From an uncultured Collinsella sp. (GTDB lineage Bacteria > Actinomycetota > Coriobacteriia > Coriobacteriales > Coriobacteriaceae), in assembly GCA_900555515.1 (NCBI GenBank), contig USLO01000044.1, positions 1 to 11,738 on the forward strand: DNA of 11,738 bases, given 5' to 3'. Of this stretch, positions 1 to 6,392 are shown one piece after another (position 1 is the first letter of the stretch; every line of letters begins with the position of its first letter). The notes under the pieces are model-generated. The model did not search any database. It had not been told where the DNA came from and saw nothing but the letters and a program-made list of their open reading frames with translations. The position numbers and the translations under genes are program-made.

Positions 1-25
1 GGTTGTGGACGACGAGGACAAGTAA
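1..25 (+). CDS. dnaK: DnaK chaperone, C-terminal end only (partial)
   Basis: The window opens inside a reading frame that encodes V-V-D-D-E-D-K and stops with TAA at 23-25. An acidic tail ending in a few Asp/Glu residues and Lys is typical of bacterial DnaK (Hsp70). The frame sits two bases upstream of grpE, in the standard dnaK-grpE-dnaJ-hspR order of actinobacteria. The identity rests on context and the acidic tail, because only seven codons are visible. The purine-rich end of this gene (GAGGACAAG) also serves as the ribosome-binding region of grpE, which suggests translational coupling. Confidence 0.75.
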
Positions 26-27
26 TC

Positions 28-870
28 ATGTCCGCCCGTAAAGCTCGCACGGAGGCGGCTGCCGCTGGCGCCGCCCCCGTTGACTCTGAGGAGAAGGACG
101 TGAAGATTCCCGTAGAGGCCGTCGACGATACCGAGGCCAACGAGGCCGAGGCCGCCGAGGCTGCCGAGAACCAAGTAGAGGATTCCAACAAGGAGGCGAC
201 GATGACCGAGGACGAGATGGTGGAAGCTGCTATCCGCGCCGGTGAGGAAGCCGCCGACAACGACTTTAAGCTCAAGTTCGAGCAGGCCCAAAAGGAGCTT
301 GCCGACGTGCGCAACGAGCTCGATGCTGCGGCAGAGGCTCAGAAGGCCGCCGAGGACAAGGCAAAGGACGCTACCGAGCGTACCGCCCGTCTGCAGGCCG
401 ACTGGGAGAACTTCCGTCGCCGCACCGCCAATGAGCGTATCGCCGAGCGCGAGCGCGCGACCGAGAAGCTTGTCACCGCGCTGTTGCCGGTGATCGACGA
501 TATCGAGCGCGCGATTGACCATGCCCGCAGTCAAGAGCTTTCCGACGACTTTAAGCAGTTCGTTGATGGCGTTGACGCGGTGCATGCCAAGCTGCTCGAT
601 GTGTTTGCGCACGAGGGCGTTGAGCCCATCGACCCCAAGGGCGAGGCGTTCGATCCGCTCGAGCACCAGGCCGTGGGGCGTGTCGAGGACGCATCGCAGT
701 ACGACGAGACCGTCAACGACGTGTACCAGAAGGGCTACCGCATGGCGGACCGCATCCTGCGCTCCGCGATGGTGACGGTGACCTACGGTGGCGAGAAGCG
801 CCCCGCACCGGAGCCCGAAGCGGCGCCCGAGGATGCCGCGGCCGATACGGCCGAGAGCACCGAGGAGTAA
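28..870 (+). CDS. grpE: GrpE, nucleotide exchange factor for DnaK
   Basis: GrpE releases ADP from DnaK so that the chaperone can let go of its client; it acts in the cytosol as a dimer. The 280-residue product has an Ala/Glu-rich acidic tail (1-75), a long helical coiled coil (about 80-145), the conserved core with DWENFRRR (125-132) and LLPVIDDIERA (152-162), and the C-terminal beta domain ending in YQKGYRMADRILRSAMVTV (233-251). An acidic Pro/Ala/Glu tail follows. It is longer than typical GrpE (about 200 residues) because both tails are extended. The ATG at 28 lies two bases after the dnaK stop, so coupled translation is likely. An in-frame ATG at 202 (Met59) has a near-perfect Shine-Dalgarno (AAGGAGG, 190-196) and could make a shorter form that keeps the whole conserved core. 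The family call is certain; the start is less so. Confidence 0.96.
   Translation: MSARKARTEAAAAGAAPVDSEEKDVKIPVEAVDDTEANEAEAAEAAENQVEDSNKEATMTEDEMVEAAIRAGEEAADNDFKLKFEQAQKELADVRNELDAAAEAQKAAEDKAKDATERTARLQADWENFRRRTANERIAERERATEKLVTALLPVIDDIERAIDHARSQELSDDFKQFVDGVDAVHAKLLDVFAHEGVEPIDPKGEAFDPLEHQAVGRVEDASQYDETVNDVYQKGYRMADRILRSAMVTVTYGGEKRPAPEPEAAPEDAAADTAESTEE
190..204 (+). promoter_or_regulatory. Strong internal ribosome-binding site and ATG inside grpE
   Basis: AAGGAGG at 190-196 lies five bases before an in-frame ATG at 202-204 (GrpE Met59). This is a better ribosome-binding site than the one before the ATG at 28. It may be a real second start or the true start, or simply the codons for Asn-Lys-Glu-Ala. 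Confidence 0.4.
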
Positions 871-875
871 TTGAG

Positions 876-908
876 AAGGGCCCCGGGGCAACACCCGGGG
901 CCCTTTCT
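876..908 (+). terminator. GC-rich hairpin with short T-run between grpE and dnaJ
   Basis: A perfect 10-bp stem pairs GGGCCCCGGG (878-887) with CCCGGGGCCC (894-903) around a six-base loop. Two A-T pairs extend its foot (876-877 with 904-905), and TTTCT follows. This is the form of an intrinsic terminator. Because dnaJ and hspR follow on the same strand, it probably acts as a partial terminator or a processing and stability element that lowers downstream expression. Confidence 0.65.
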
Positions 909-934
909 GGCCTAGTGCCATATGAAAGCATGAG

Positions 935-956
935 CCGCCGTCCGCAGGGGCGGCGG
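935..956 (+). other. Small GC hairpin upstream of dnaJ
   Basis: CCGCCG (935-940) can pair with CGGCGG (951-956) around a ten-base loop, just before the dnaJ ribosome-binding site (AGGAGAGGAG, about 964-973). There is no T-run, so it is not a terminator. It may affect mRNA stability or initiation at dnaJ. The function is unknown. Confidence 0.3.
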
Positions 957-978
957 ATGTAACAGGAGAGGAGCTACG

Positions 979-1944
979 ATGGCTGCAGGCAAAACCTTCT
1001 ATGACATCCTGGGCGTATCCAAGAGCGCCTCCGACAAAGAGATCAAGAGCGCGTTTCGCAAGCTCGCGCAAAAATATCACCCCGATGCCGGCGGCGACGA
1101 GGCCAAGTTCAAGGAGATCAGCGAGGCCTACGAGACGCTTTCGGACGAGAAGAAGCGCAAAGAGTACGACCAGATGCTCATGTTTGGCGGCATGCCGGGC
1201 GCGGGCGGCGCGTATGGCGGTGGCTACGGTGCCGGCGCGGGCGCCAGCGGCTGGGGCGACATCTTCGACAGCATCTTTAGCGGTAATGGCGCCTGGGGCA
1301 GCGATTGGGGCTCGGGCTTTGCCGGGGCTGCAGGCACTGCCGGTGCCGGCGCGGGTCGCAGCCGCGCGCGCAAGGGCGGCGACTTGTCGCTGACCGTCGA
1401 TGTGACGGCTGAGGACGCGTTTCGCGGTGTGACGCACAAGGTCACCTACCGCATTCCCTCGACGGGCGAGCAGCAGACCATTACGGTCTCGGTGCCTGCG
1501 GGCGCGGTCGACGGCGGCAAGCTGCGCTACAAGCGTCGCGGCGAGTATGGCGTTGCCGGCGGCGAGCGCGGCGACCTGGTCGTGACCACGCATGTGGAGG
1601 AGCACCCGCTGTTTAAGCGCAAGGGTGCCGATGTGACCATGGAGGTGCCGATCTCGGTCTACGAGGCGGCGCTCGGCTGCACGGTGGATGTGCCCACGCC
1701 CGGCGGCGCGACGGTTCGTCTGAAGGTGCCCGCTGGCACCCAGACGGGCAAGAAGTTCCGCTTTAAGGAGATGGGTGCGCCCGACGTTAAGCACCGTGGC
1801 CGCACAGGCGCGCTGCTCGTCGAAATCAAGGTACAGGTCCCCACGAACCTGTCCGACGATGAGCGCGATGCCATGACCAGGCTGCGCGAGGCCGACACGC
1901 GCGATTATCGCGAGAAGGTCAACCGTTACAAGGCGACGTACTAG
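979..1944 (+). CDS. dnaJ: DnaJ-family co-chaperone without zinc finger (type II, CbpA-like)
   Basis: J-domain proteins deliver clients to DnaK and stimulate its ATPase. The 321-residue product has a J domain at about 5-66 with the essential HPD at 34-36, a Gly-rich linker at about 70-127 with the GWGDIFDSIF segment (91-100), and two C-terminal substrate-binding beta domains (about 134-210 and 215-290). The four CxxCxGxG repeats of classical DnaJ are absent; the only cysteine is Cys234. That makes it a type II protein like CbpA, shorter than the roughly 380 residues of true DnaJ. The ATG at 979 follows a strong AGGAGAGGAG site. It sits between grpE and hspR, where actinobacteria usually carry a zinc-finger DnaJ1. 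The symbol follows gene position; cbpA is an alternative name. Confidence 0.92.
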   Translation: MAAGKTFYDILGVSKSASDKEIKSAFRKLAQKYHPDAGGDEAKFKEISEAYETLSDEKKRKEYDQMLMFGGMPGAGGAYGGGYGAGAGASGWGDIFDSIFSGNGAWGSDWGSGFAGAAGTAGAGAGRSRARKGGDLSLTVDVTAEDAFRGVTHKVTYRIPSTGEQQTITVSVPAGAVDGGKLRYKRRGEYGVAGGERGDLVVTTHVEEHPLFKRKGADVTMEVPISVYEAALGCTVDVPTPGGATVRLKVPAGTQTGKKFRFKEMGAPDVKHRGRTGALLVEIKVQVPTNLSDDERDAMTRLREADTRDYREKVNRYKATY

Positions 1945-1960
1945 GGCGGTCGTGGCGCAC

Positions 1961-1979
1961 GCCCGCGCCCGCGGGCTTA
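1961..1979 (+). other. GC hairpin between dnaJ and hspR
   Basis: GCCCGC (1961-1966) pairs with GCGGGC (1971-1976) around a GCCC loop and is followed by only TTA. It is too weak in T for a confident terminator. It may attenuate or protect the message within the operon. Confidence 0.35.
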
Positions 1980-2016
1980 TGATGGACGATAACGAGACGG
2001 AAAGGGGTCAGGTAGC

Positions 2017-2433
2017 ATGGCCGAGGACAATAGGAATAAACCGCTGTACATGATCAGCGTGGCGGCCGAGTTGACTGGCATGCATCCGCAGACTCTGCGC
2101 GTCTACGAGTCCAAGGGCCTGGTGAACCCCCAGCGCTCGGGCGGCAACACGCGCCTGTATTCGCGTGCCGATATCGAGCGCCTGGAGCTCATCAACCAGC
2201 TGACCGACGAGGGCATCAACCTTGCCGGCGTGGTGCGCATCCTCGATATGAAGGAGCGTGCCGAGGAGCGTGAGCGCGAGAACGAAAAACTCCGTGCCCG
2301 CGTACGCCAGCTCGAGGACGAGCTGCACGAGTACAAGATGCAGAAGAAGATCACCGCCCTGGCCCCGCGCGACGGCTCAGTCAACCCCGAGCAAGTCATG
2401 CGCAAGCTGCTGGGCGCGGGAACCGATCTTTAG
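2017..2433 (+). CDS. hspR: HspR, MerR-family heat-shock repressor
   Basis: HspR represses the dnaK operon, and often clpB, in actinobacteria. It binds inverted-repeat operators called HAIR and uses DnaK as co-repressor in the studied species. The 138-residue product has a MerR-type winged helix-turn-helix at about 10-48, with the family sequence HPQTLRVYESKGLV (23-36) and the wing SGGNTRLYSRADI (41-53). A charged helical coiled coil (about 75-112) probably mediates dimerisation, and the C-terminal tail is short. There is no cysteine cluster for metal sensing. The ATG at 2017 follows AAGGGG (2002-2007). Its place as last gene of the chaperone operon fits autoregulation. The operator would lie upstream of dnaK, outside this window. 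Confidence 0.93.
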   Translation: MAEDNRNKPLYMISVAAELTGMHPQTLRVYESKGLVNPQRSGGNTRLYSRADIERLELINQLTDEGINLAGVVRILDMKERAEERERENEKLRARVRQLEDELHEYKMQKKITALAPRDGSVNPEQVMRKLLGAGTDL

Positions 2434-2470
2434 TTACGGCGGCTCTACGACGCAAATCCTAACAATATGA

Positions 2471-2537
2471 GAGTGGATAATCTCCCACTTTTGGTCCGCT
2501 TGAGGGCTAGAAACGGGAGGTTATCCACTCCCATTTT
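2471..2537 (+). repeat. Long inverted repeat after hspR, possible terminator
   Basis: The arms 2471-2486 and 2515-2530 (16 bp, one mismatch that is G-U in RNA) enclose a 28-base spacer. Each arm can also form a smaller hairpin. The right one, GGGAG (2515-2519) with CTCCC (2528-2532), is followed by ATTTTT and would serve as an intrinsic terminator for hspR. I believe similar hairpins recur between genes in Collinsella, but that is from memory and there is only one copy here. Confidence 0.6.
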
Positions 2538-2542
2538 TGGCT

Positions 2543-2594
2543 GGCACTTGGGGACGTTCCTTCTGTGCCGGCACTTTGGAACACTCCTTGCGCC
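2543..2594. repeat. Tandem GGCAC...GCC intergenic repeat
   Basis: Two adjacent similar units lie here, at 2543-2569 and 2570-2594. Both start with GGCACTT, contain TCCTT, and end in GTGCC or GCGCC, so each has short inverted ends. Their junction is the perfect palindrome GTGCCGGCAC (2565-2574). The first unit contains GGGGACGTTCC, a word that resembles the core of REP-type hairpin elements. The rest of the spacer between hspR and the hydratase (2434-2725) holds the preceding inverted repeat and a short leader hairpin, and no gene that I can support. Confidence 0.45.
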
Positions 2595-2693
2595 AATATC
2601 GCCCTGTGCTTTACTGAGATAAAGTGAACGCCGAGATTCGTAACCCGCTGGCAACCGTTCTATGGCACGATATTGAACGAATGTATGCTATGC

Positions 2694-2720
2694 GCCCGAG
2701 CCTTTCGGGCAGAGTGGGAG
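2694..2720 (+). promoter_or_regulatory. Leader hairpin and ribosome-binding site of the hydratase gene
   Basis: GCCCGA (2694-2699) pairs with TCGGGC (2705-2710) around a five-base loop. It is followed at once by GGGAG (2716-2720), which lies five bases before the ATG at 2726. The ribosome-binding site decides the start at 2726 over the upstream in-frame GTG at 2624. I found no convincing -35/-10 pair. Confidence 0.45.
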
Positions 2721-2725
2721 ACAGT

Positions 2726-5026
2726 ATGGTCAAGCTGTACGAGGACGGCATCTACCTGCGTAACGGCAGCGAGGTTGTGCCTGAGGCCGAGGCTGCCGAG
2801 CGCGGTATTACGCAGACGCCCGAGGATGCCAAGCGCGGCACCATCGCGTATTCGATCCTCCAGGCACACAATACGTCCGGCGACCCCGAGGCGCTCAAGA
2901 TTCGCTTCGACGCCATGGCGAGCCACGACATCACCTTTGTCGGCATCATCCAGACGGCGCGCGCCTCGGGCATGGAGCAGTTCCCGCTGCCCTACGTGCT
3001 CACCAACTGCCACAACTCGCTGTGCGCCGTGGGCGGCACCATCAACGAGGACGACCATGTCTTTGGCCTTTCCGCGGCCAAGAAGTACGGCGGCATCTTC
3101 GTTCCGCCGCACATCGCCGTCATCCACTCCTTTATGCGTGAGAACTTTGCCGGTTGCGGCAAGATGATTCTGGGCTCCGACTCGCACACCCGCTACGGCG
3201 CCCTGGGTACCATGGCCGTGGGCGAGGGCGGCGGCGAGCTGGCCAAGCAGCTGTTGCGCGACACCTACGACGTTGCCTATCCCGGCGTCGTTGCCATCTA
3301 CCTCACGGGCGCCCCGCGTCCCGGCATCGGCCCGCACGACGTGGCGCTCGCCATCATCCGCGCCGTCTTTGCCAAGGGCTACGTCAAGAACAAGGTCATG
3401 GAGTTTGTGGGCCCGGGCATCGCGAGCATGACGACCGATTACCGCAACGGCGTCGACGTCATGACCACCGAGACCACCTGCCTGTCGAGCATCTGGGCCA
3501 CCGACGAGGACACGCACGCGTTTTTGACCATGCACGGCCGCGGCGACGACTACCGCGAGCTCAAGCCCGCCGATGTTGCCTACTACGACGGCTGCGTCGA
3601 GGTCGATCTGTCGAGCATCAAGCCCATGATCGCGCTGCCGTTCCATCCTTCCAACGGCTTTGAGATCGACGAGCTCAACGAGAATCTCGAGGACATCCTG
3701 CACAAGGTCGAGCTCGAGGCTGCCAAGATCGGCGAGGGCAAGACGCACTTTAGCCTGCTCGACAAGATCGTCGACGGTAAGCTACACGTGCAGCAGGGCG
3801 TTATCGCCGGCTGCTCGGGCGGCAACTACGACTCCGTGGTCCAGGCTGCCCGCGTGCTCAAGGGCGCCAACACCGGCTGCGGCGAGTTCTCGCTGTCGGT
3901 CTATCCCACGAGCCAGCCCGTGGCGCTCGAACTTACGCGCCGTGGCTATATCTACGACCTCATGGAGGCCGGTGCGATCGTTCGCACGGCGTTCTGCGGT
4001 CCGTGCTTTGGCGCCGGTGACACGCCTGCCAACAACGGCCTTTCGATCCGCCACACTACGCGCAACTTCCCCAACCGCGAGGGTTCCAAGCCGGGCAATG
4101 GCCAGTTGAGTGCCGTGGCCCTGATGGATGCCCGCTCCATTGCGGCGACGGCTGCCAACGGCGGCGTCCTGACACCGGCGACCGACCTGCCCGAGGAGAC
4201 TTGGGACGAGGCCTGCGAGTACACCTTTGACGACGCGCCGTACAAAAAGCGTGTGTACTGGGGCTTTGGCAAGGCGGAGCCTGCCGACGAGCTGGTCGAG
4301 GGTCCCAACATCAAGCCGTGGCCCGCGATGGAGCCTCTCGGCGACGACATTCTGCTCAAGGTGTGCTCCAAGATCATGGACCCGGTCACCACGACCGACG
4401 AGCTCATTCCCTCGGGCGAGACGAGCTCCTTCCGCTCCAACCCGCTGGGCCTGGCCGAGTTTACGCTCAGCCGCCGCGACCCTGCCTACGTGGGCCGCTC
4501 CAAGGAGGTTGATGCGGTGGAAAAGCGCCGCGTTGCCGGCGAGGCAGCAGGCGACCTGACCGCACTCGATGCCGGGCTTGCCGGTGTGTTTGAGGCGCTG
4601 GCTGGCGCGGGTGTCGCAGCCGACGCCAAGGCGACCGAGTACGGCTCCATGCTCTACGCCAAGAAGCCGGGCGACGGTTCTGCCCGCGAGCAGGCTGCGA
4701 GCTGCCAGCGCGTGATCGGCGGCCTGGCCAACATCGTCCACGAGTACGCCACCAAGCGCTATCGCTCCAACGTGATGAACTGGGGCATGGTGCCCTTCCA
4801 GATGGAGGCGGAGCCCAACTTTGAGGTGGGCGACTACGTCTTTGTGCCGGGTATCCGTGCCGCGCTCGACGGCGACCTGAAGAACATCGCCGCCTACGTG
4901 GTGCGTGCCGACGGTGCGGTCGAGCAGATTGAGCTCTACATTGCCGATATGACGGCAGAGGAGCGTGCCATCGTCAAGGCCGGCTGCTTGATCAACTACA
5001 ACAAGTTCAAGGCCGCTGCCGAGTAA
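2726..5026 (+). CDS. Aconitase-superfamily hydratase (YbhJ-like)
   Basis: Aconitase-superfamily enzymes use a [4Fe-4S] cluster to dehydrate and rehydrate hydroxy-acids such as citrate. The 766-residue product has the size of mitochondrial aconitase. Visible motifs are GSDSHTRYGALGTMAVGEGGGE (150-171), the cluster ligands Cys363 (in AGCSGG) and Cys424/Cys427 (in FCGPC), NFPNREGS (447-454), and in the C-terminal swivel domain DGSAREQAA (650-658), the equivalent of GSSREHA in aconitase. Where aconitases have CDHLI, this protein has TNCHNSL (about 93-99): the His is kept but the Asp before it is lost. Overall it resembles the E. coli YbhJ group of uncharacterised hydratases more than AcnA or AcnB. 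The substrate is therefore unknown; citrate/isocitrate is possible but not shown. It is probably a single-gene transcript with repeats on both sides. No other citrate-cycle gene is in the window. Confidence 0.9.
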   Translation: MVKLYEDGIYLRNGSEVVPEAEAAERGITQTPEDAKRGTIAYSILQAHNTSGDPEALKIRFDAMASHDITFVGIIQTARASGMEQFPLPYVLTNCHNSLCAVGGTINEDDHVFGLSAAKKYGGIFVPPHIAVIHSFMRENFAGCGKMILGSDSHTRYGALGTMAVGEGGGELAKQLLRDTYDVAYPGVVAIYLTGAPRPGIGPHDVALAIIRAVFAKGYVKNKVMEFVGPGIASMTTDYRNGVDVMTTETTCLSSIWATDEDTHAFLTMHGRGDDYRELKPADVAYYDGCVEVDLSSIKPMIALPFHPSNGFEIDELNENLEDILHKVELEAAKIGEGKTHFSLLDKIVDGKLHVQQGVIAGCSGGNYDSVVQAARVLKGANTGCGEFSLSVYPTSQPVALELTRRGYIYDLMEAGAIVRTAFCGPCFGAGDTPANNGLSIRHTTRNFPNREGSKPGNGQLSAVALMDARSIAATAANGGVLTPATDLPEETWDEACEYTFDDAPYKKRVYWGFGKAEPADELVEGPNIKPWPAMEPLGDDILLKVCSKIMDPVTTTDELIPSGETSSFRSNPLGLAEFTLSRRDPAYVGRSKEVDAVEKRRVAGEAAGDLTALDAGLAGVFEALAGAGVAADAKATEYGSMLYAKKPGDGSAREQAASCQRVIGGLANIVHEYATKRYRSNVMNWGMVPFQMEAEPNFEVGDYVFVPGIRAALDGDLKNIAAYVVRADGAVEQIELYIADMTAEERAIVKAGCLINYNKFKAAAE

Positions 5027-5048
5027 CTCTGCTGTACGCCCCTGCCAC

Positions 5049-5098
5049 ACCTTTCCCTCGTGCTCACGCGCTTCGCGAGGGTCGCCCGAGGGAAAGGT
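5049..5098. repeat. Perfect 12-bp inverted repeat after the hydratase gene
   Basis: ACCTTTCCCTCG (5049-5060) is the exact inverse of CGAGGGAAAGGT (5087-5098). The 26-base spacer contains a further small hairpin around CGCGCTTCGCG. There is no T-run on either strand, so it looks more like a 3'-end stabilising or repetitive palindromic element than an intrinsic terminator. Confidence 0.5.
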
Positions 5099-5165
5099 AT
5101 GGCCGGGGCTACCGCGACGTTCTCGTTGGGTCTTGAGGGACGCTAATAAATAGACTTGCTTGATG

Positions 5166-5195
5166 CTGCCTCTGTTATCGGGGCGGTTTCTTTTT
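5166..5195 (+). terminator. Intrinsic terminator of the hydratase gene
   Basis: CTGCCTC (5166-5172) pairs with GGGGCGG (5180-5186), including two G-U pairs, around a seven-base loop. TTTCTTTTT (5187-5195) follows. It lies 140 bases after the hydratase stop and just before the repeat cluster. Confidence 0.65.
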
Positions 5196-5202
5196 GTCGA
5201 AA

Positions 5203-5237
5203 ACCACCACGAAGGGGACAGGCACCTTTGTGGCGGT
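5203..5237. repeat. Family A hairpin repeat, copy 1 (inverted orientation)
   Basis: This is a 35-bp element with 13-bp arms (5203-5215 and 5225-5237; mismatches are G-U type) around a nine-base loop GGACAGGCA. Its reverse complement matches copy 3 at 33 of 35 positions by eye. It is preceded by GTCGAAA, as are copies 2 and 3. Three bases separate it from the family B element that follows. Confidence 0.85.
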
Positions 5238-5240
5238 CCC

Positions 5241-5305
5241 GTTTGTCTCGACCTGTAACATCTGGGCCCCTATTTGACGAGCGGTTGTTACAGATTGAGA
5301 CAAAC
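5241..5305. repeat. Family B inverted repeat, copy 1
   Basis: The 20-bp arms 5241-5260 and 5286-5305 match at 18 of 20 positions and contain the family core CTGTAACA/TGTTACAG. The spacer is 25 bases and includes CTATTTG, which copy 4 has at the same place. With copy 2 it makes the first 140-bp double-hairpin unit. Confidence 0.85.
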
Positions 5306-5325
5306 GATCGCCGCTGATCATTTCA

Positions 5326-5380
5326 TCTCAATCTGTAACATCTAAGATCGAAAAGAGCCGCTAGATGTTACAGATCGAGA
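5326..5380. repeat. Family B inverted repeat, copy 2
   Basis: The 19-bp arms 5326-5344 and 5362-5380 differ at one position, with core CTGTAACATCTA/TAGATGTTACAG and a 17-base spacer ending in AGCCGC. It is the positional equivalent of copy 5. The linker to copy 1 contains CGCCGCTGATCATTT, closely like the linker between copies 4 and 5. Confidence 0.85.
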
Positions 5381-5402
5381 CAGTCGAGTGCCAGAGTCGA
5401 AA

Positions 5403-5437
5403 ACCACTACAAAGGGGCCTGTCCCTTTCGTGGTGGT
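5403..5437. repeat. Family A hairpin repeat, copy 2
   Basis: This 35-bp element matches copy 3 at 31 of 35 positions by eye, with the same GTCGAAA lead-in and GCCTGTCC in the loop. Its arms (5403-5415 and 5425-5437) are the least perfect of the four, so it may be a decaying copy. Between 5438 and the stop codon of the next gene at 5490 I see nothing further. The whole gene-free stretch 5027-5489 thus holds one long palindrome, one terminator, two A copies and two B copies. Confidence 0.8.
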
Positions 5438-5489
5438 GGGGCGAGCTCGATGCTGCCGTGCTCGTTGAACGACATTCTAATGAGCGTCT

Positions 5490-6158
5490 CTACAGAATTT
5501 CATCTGGGCTGGCGGGTTTGGTTGTTTTGGGGATGCCGAGTTTGGATGACGCGAAATCGTCAACATTGTCCTTAATTCCGTCTTTGGTGTAGACGGTGAC
5601 CGTATAGGTGCTGTGTCCGAATTCGCCCTTGTCGCGTGTCGCCCAGGCCTGCCAGTAGGCGGCCCTGTTTCGCCCTTTGATTTTTCCGACACGGCGGAGT
5701 TCTGTTCGCTTTAATTTCTGGTTGCTATAGATGGTTCGACCGGCCTCCTCGGTGAGCCCGCACTGTCCAAGCATCTTGTCGAGGACTTGGTTCATGTGGC
5801 GCTCATCGGTGTTTGGTGCGTAGTCGTAGGCAAGGCCGATGGAGTCGAGTGGCTGGTCGTCGATTAGATAGTTTAGCGCCTGAGGTTCAAGGCAGAAATA
5901 GGGGGAGCATCCGTCGATCTGACCGAGCAACGGTAACTTGGACTGCCAACTTCCGGTGGGAATTGCATATTCGTAGAACACGCCACGGCAGACAAAGGAG
6001 AGCGAGGTGGCACGCGAGCCGGCGTCGATCATCCCGCAAAGATCGAAGGGCGAGGCGATACCAAAAGAAAAGGGCGTGATGACGATAAGGAAGAGCATCA
6101 CGATGGGTATGGCGAGAATGGCGATGACGTTGCGACCGGTGGAATGAGGCGGCTTCAT
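5490..6158 (-). CDS. Membrane-anchored protein of unknown function, cysteine-containing
   Basis: I do not recognise this 222-residue protein. It starts with a short basic stretch (MKPPHSTGR), then one hydrophobic segment at about 10-34 (VIAILAIPIVMLFLIVITPFSFG), so it is probably a signal anchor with the rest outside the membrane. The outer part has five cysteines (in DLCGM, FVCRG, DGCSPYFCL and GQCGL), which could form disulfides. A basic stretch follows, then a C-terminal part rich in Tyr and Thr. The ATG at 6158 is preferred over one six codons upstream because CGAGGAGC (6163-6170, complement) sits just before it. It is divergent from the gene at 6393, and both lie in a more A/T-rich segment bounded by repeats, which suggests an accessory insertion. 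No catalytic motif is visible. Confidence 0.7.
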   Translation of the reverse strand: MKPPHSTGRNVIAILAIPIVMLFLIVITPFSFGIASPFDLCGMIDAGSRATSLSFVCRGVFYEYAIPTGSWQSKLPLLGQIDGCSPYFCLEPQALNYLIDDQPLDSIGLAYDYAPNTDERHMNQVLDKMLGQCGLTEEAGRTIYSNQKLKRTELRRVGKIKGRNRAAYWQAWATRDKGEFGHSTYTVTVYTKDGIKDNVDDFASSKLGIPKTTKPASPDEIL

Positions 6159-6268
6159 ATGCGCTCCTCGAGACAAAGATCTGTTGAGGATAGGCAGAAA
6201 TGGATATGTTCAGAGAACAATTCAAGTTTAATCTCATGGCGCGAGATGGTCGACCGTTAGCGTCGAAA

Positions 6269-6303
6269 ACCACCACAAAGGTGCCTGTCCCCTTTGTGGT
6301 GGT
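6269..6303. repeat. Family A hairpin repeat, copy 3
   Basis: This copy has perfect 13-bp arms, ACCACCACAAAGG (6269-6281) and CCTTTGTGGTGGT (6291-6303), around TGCCTGTCC. It lies in the space between the two divergent genes (6159-6392), where their promoters must be. It could therefore separate or modulate the two transcripts. The rest of this gap shows only A/T-rich sequence with no convincing promoter pair. Confidence 0.9.
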
Positions 6304-6392
6304 GAGGAGCGCGCGGCTTCTTTTGGTAATAGTGTTAGCTGGCGGTATCATTAGTGCAGGTGGCGAAGGTTTGCATTGTGGGGTGTTTTGCC

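Noticed and set aside
2624..2725. Upstream GTG start of the hydratase at 2624 (34 extra residues)
   Set aside because: The extra residues do not resemble an aconitase N-terminus, the segment contains a leader hairpin, and GGGAG before the ATG at 2726 is a better ribosome-binding site.
2660..5050. Long antisense reading frames opposite the hydratase gene (2660-3748 and 3782-5050, minus strand)
   Set aside because: Their products are low-complexity, rich in Val, Gly, Arg and His, and they mirror the codons of a gene with clear aconitase motifs. They are by-products of high third-position GC.
5365..5592. 75-codon plus-strand frame starting in the repeat cluster
   Set aside because: It runs through family B and A repeats and overlaps the end of the minus-strand gene at 5490; no ribosome-binding site and no protein-like features.
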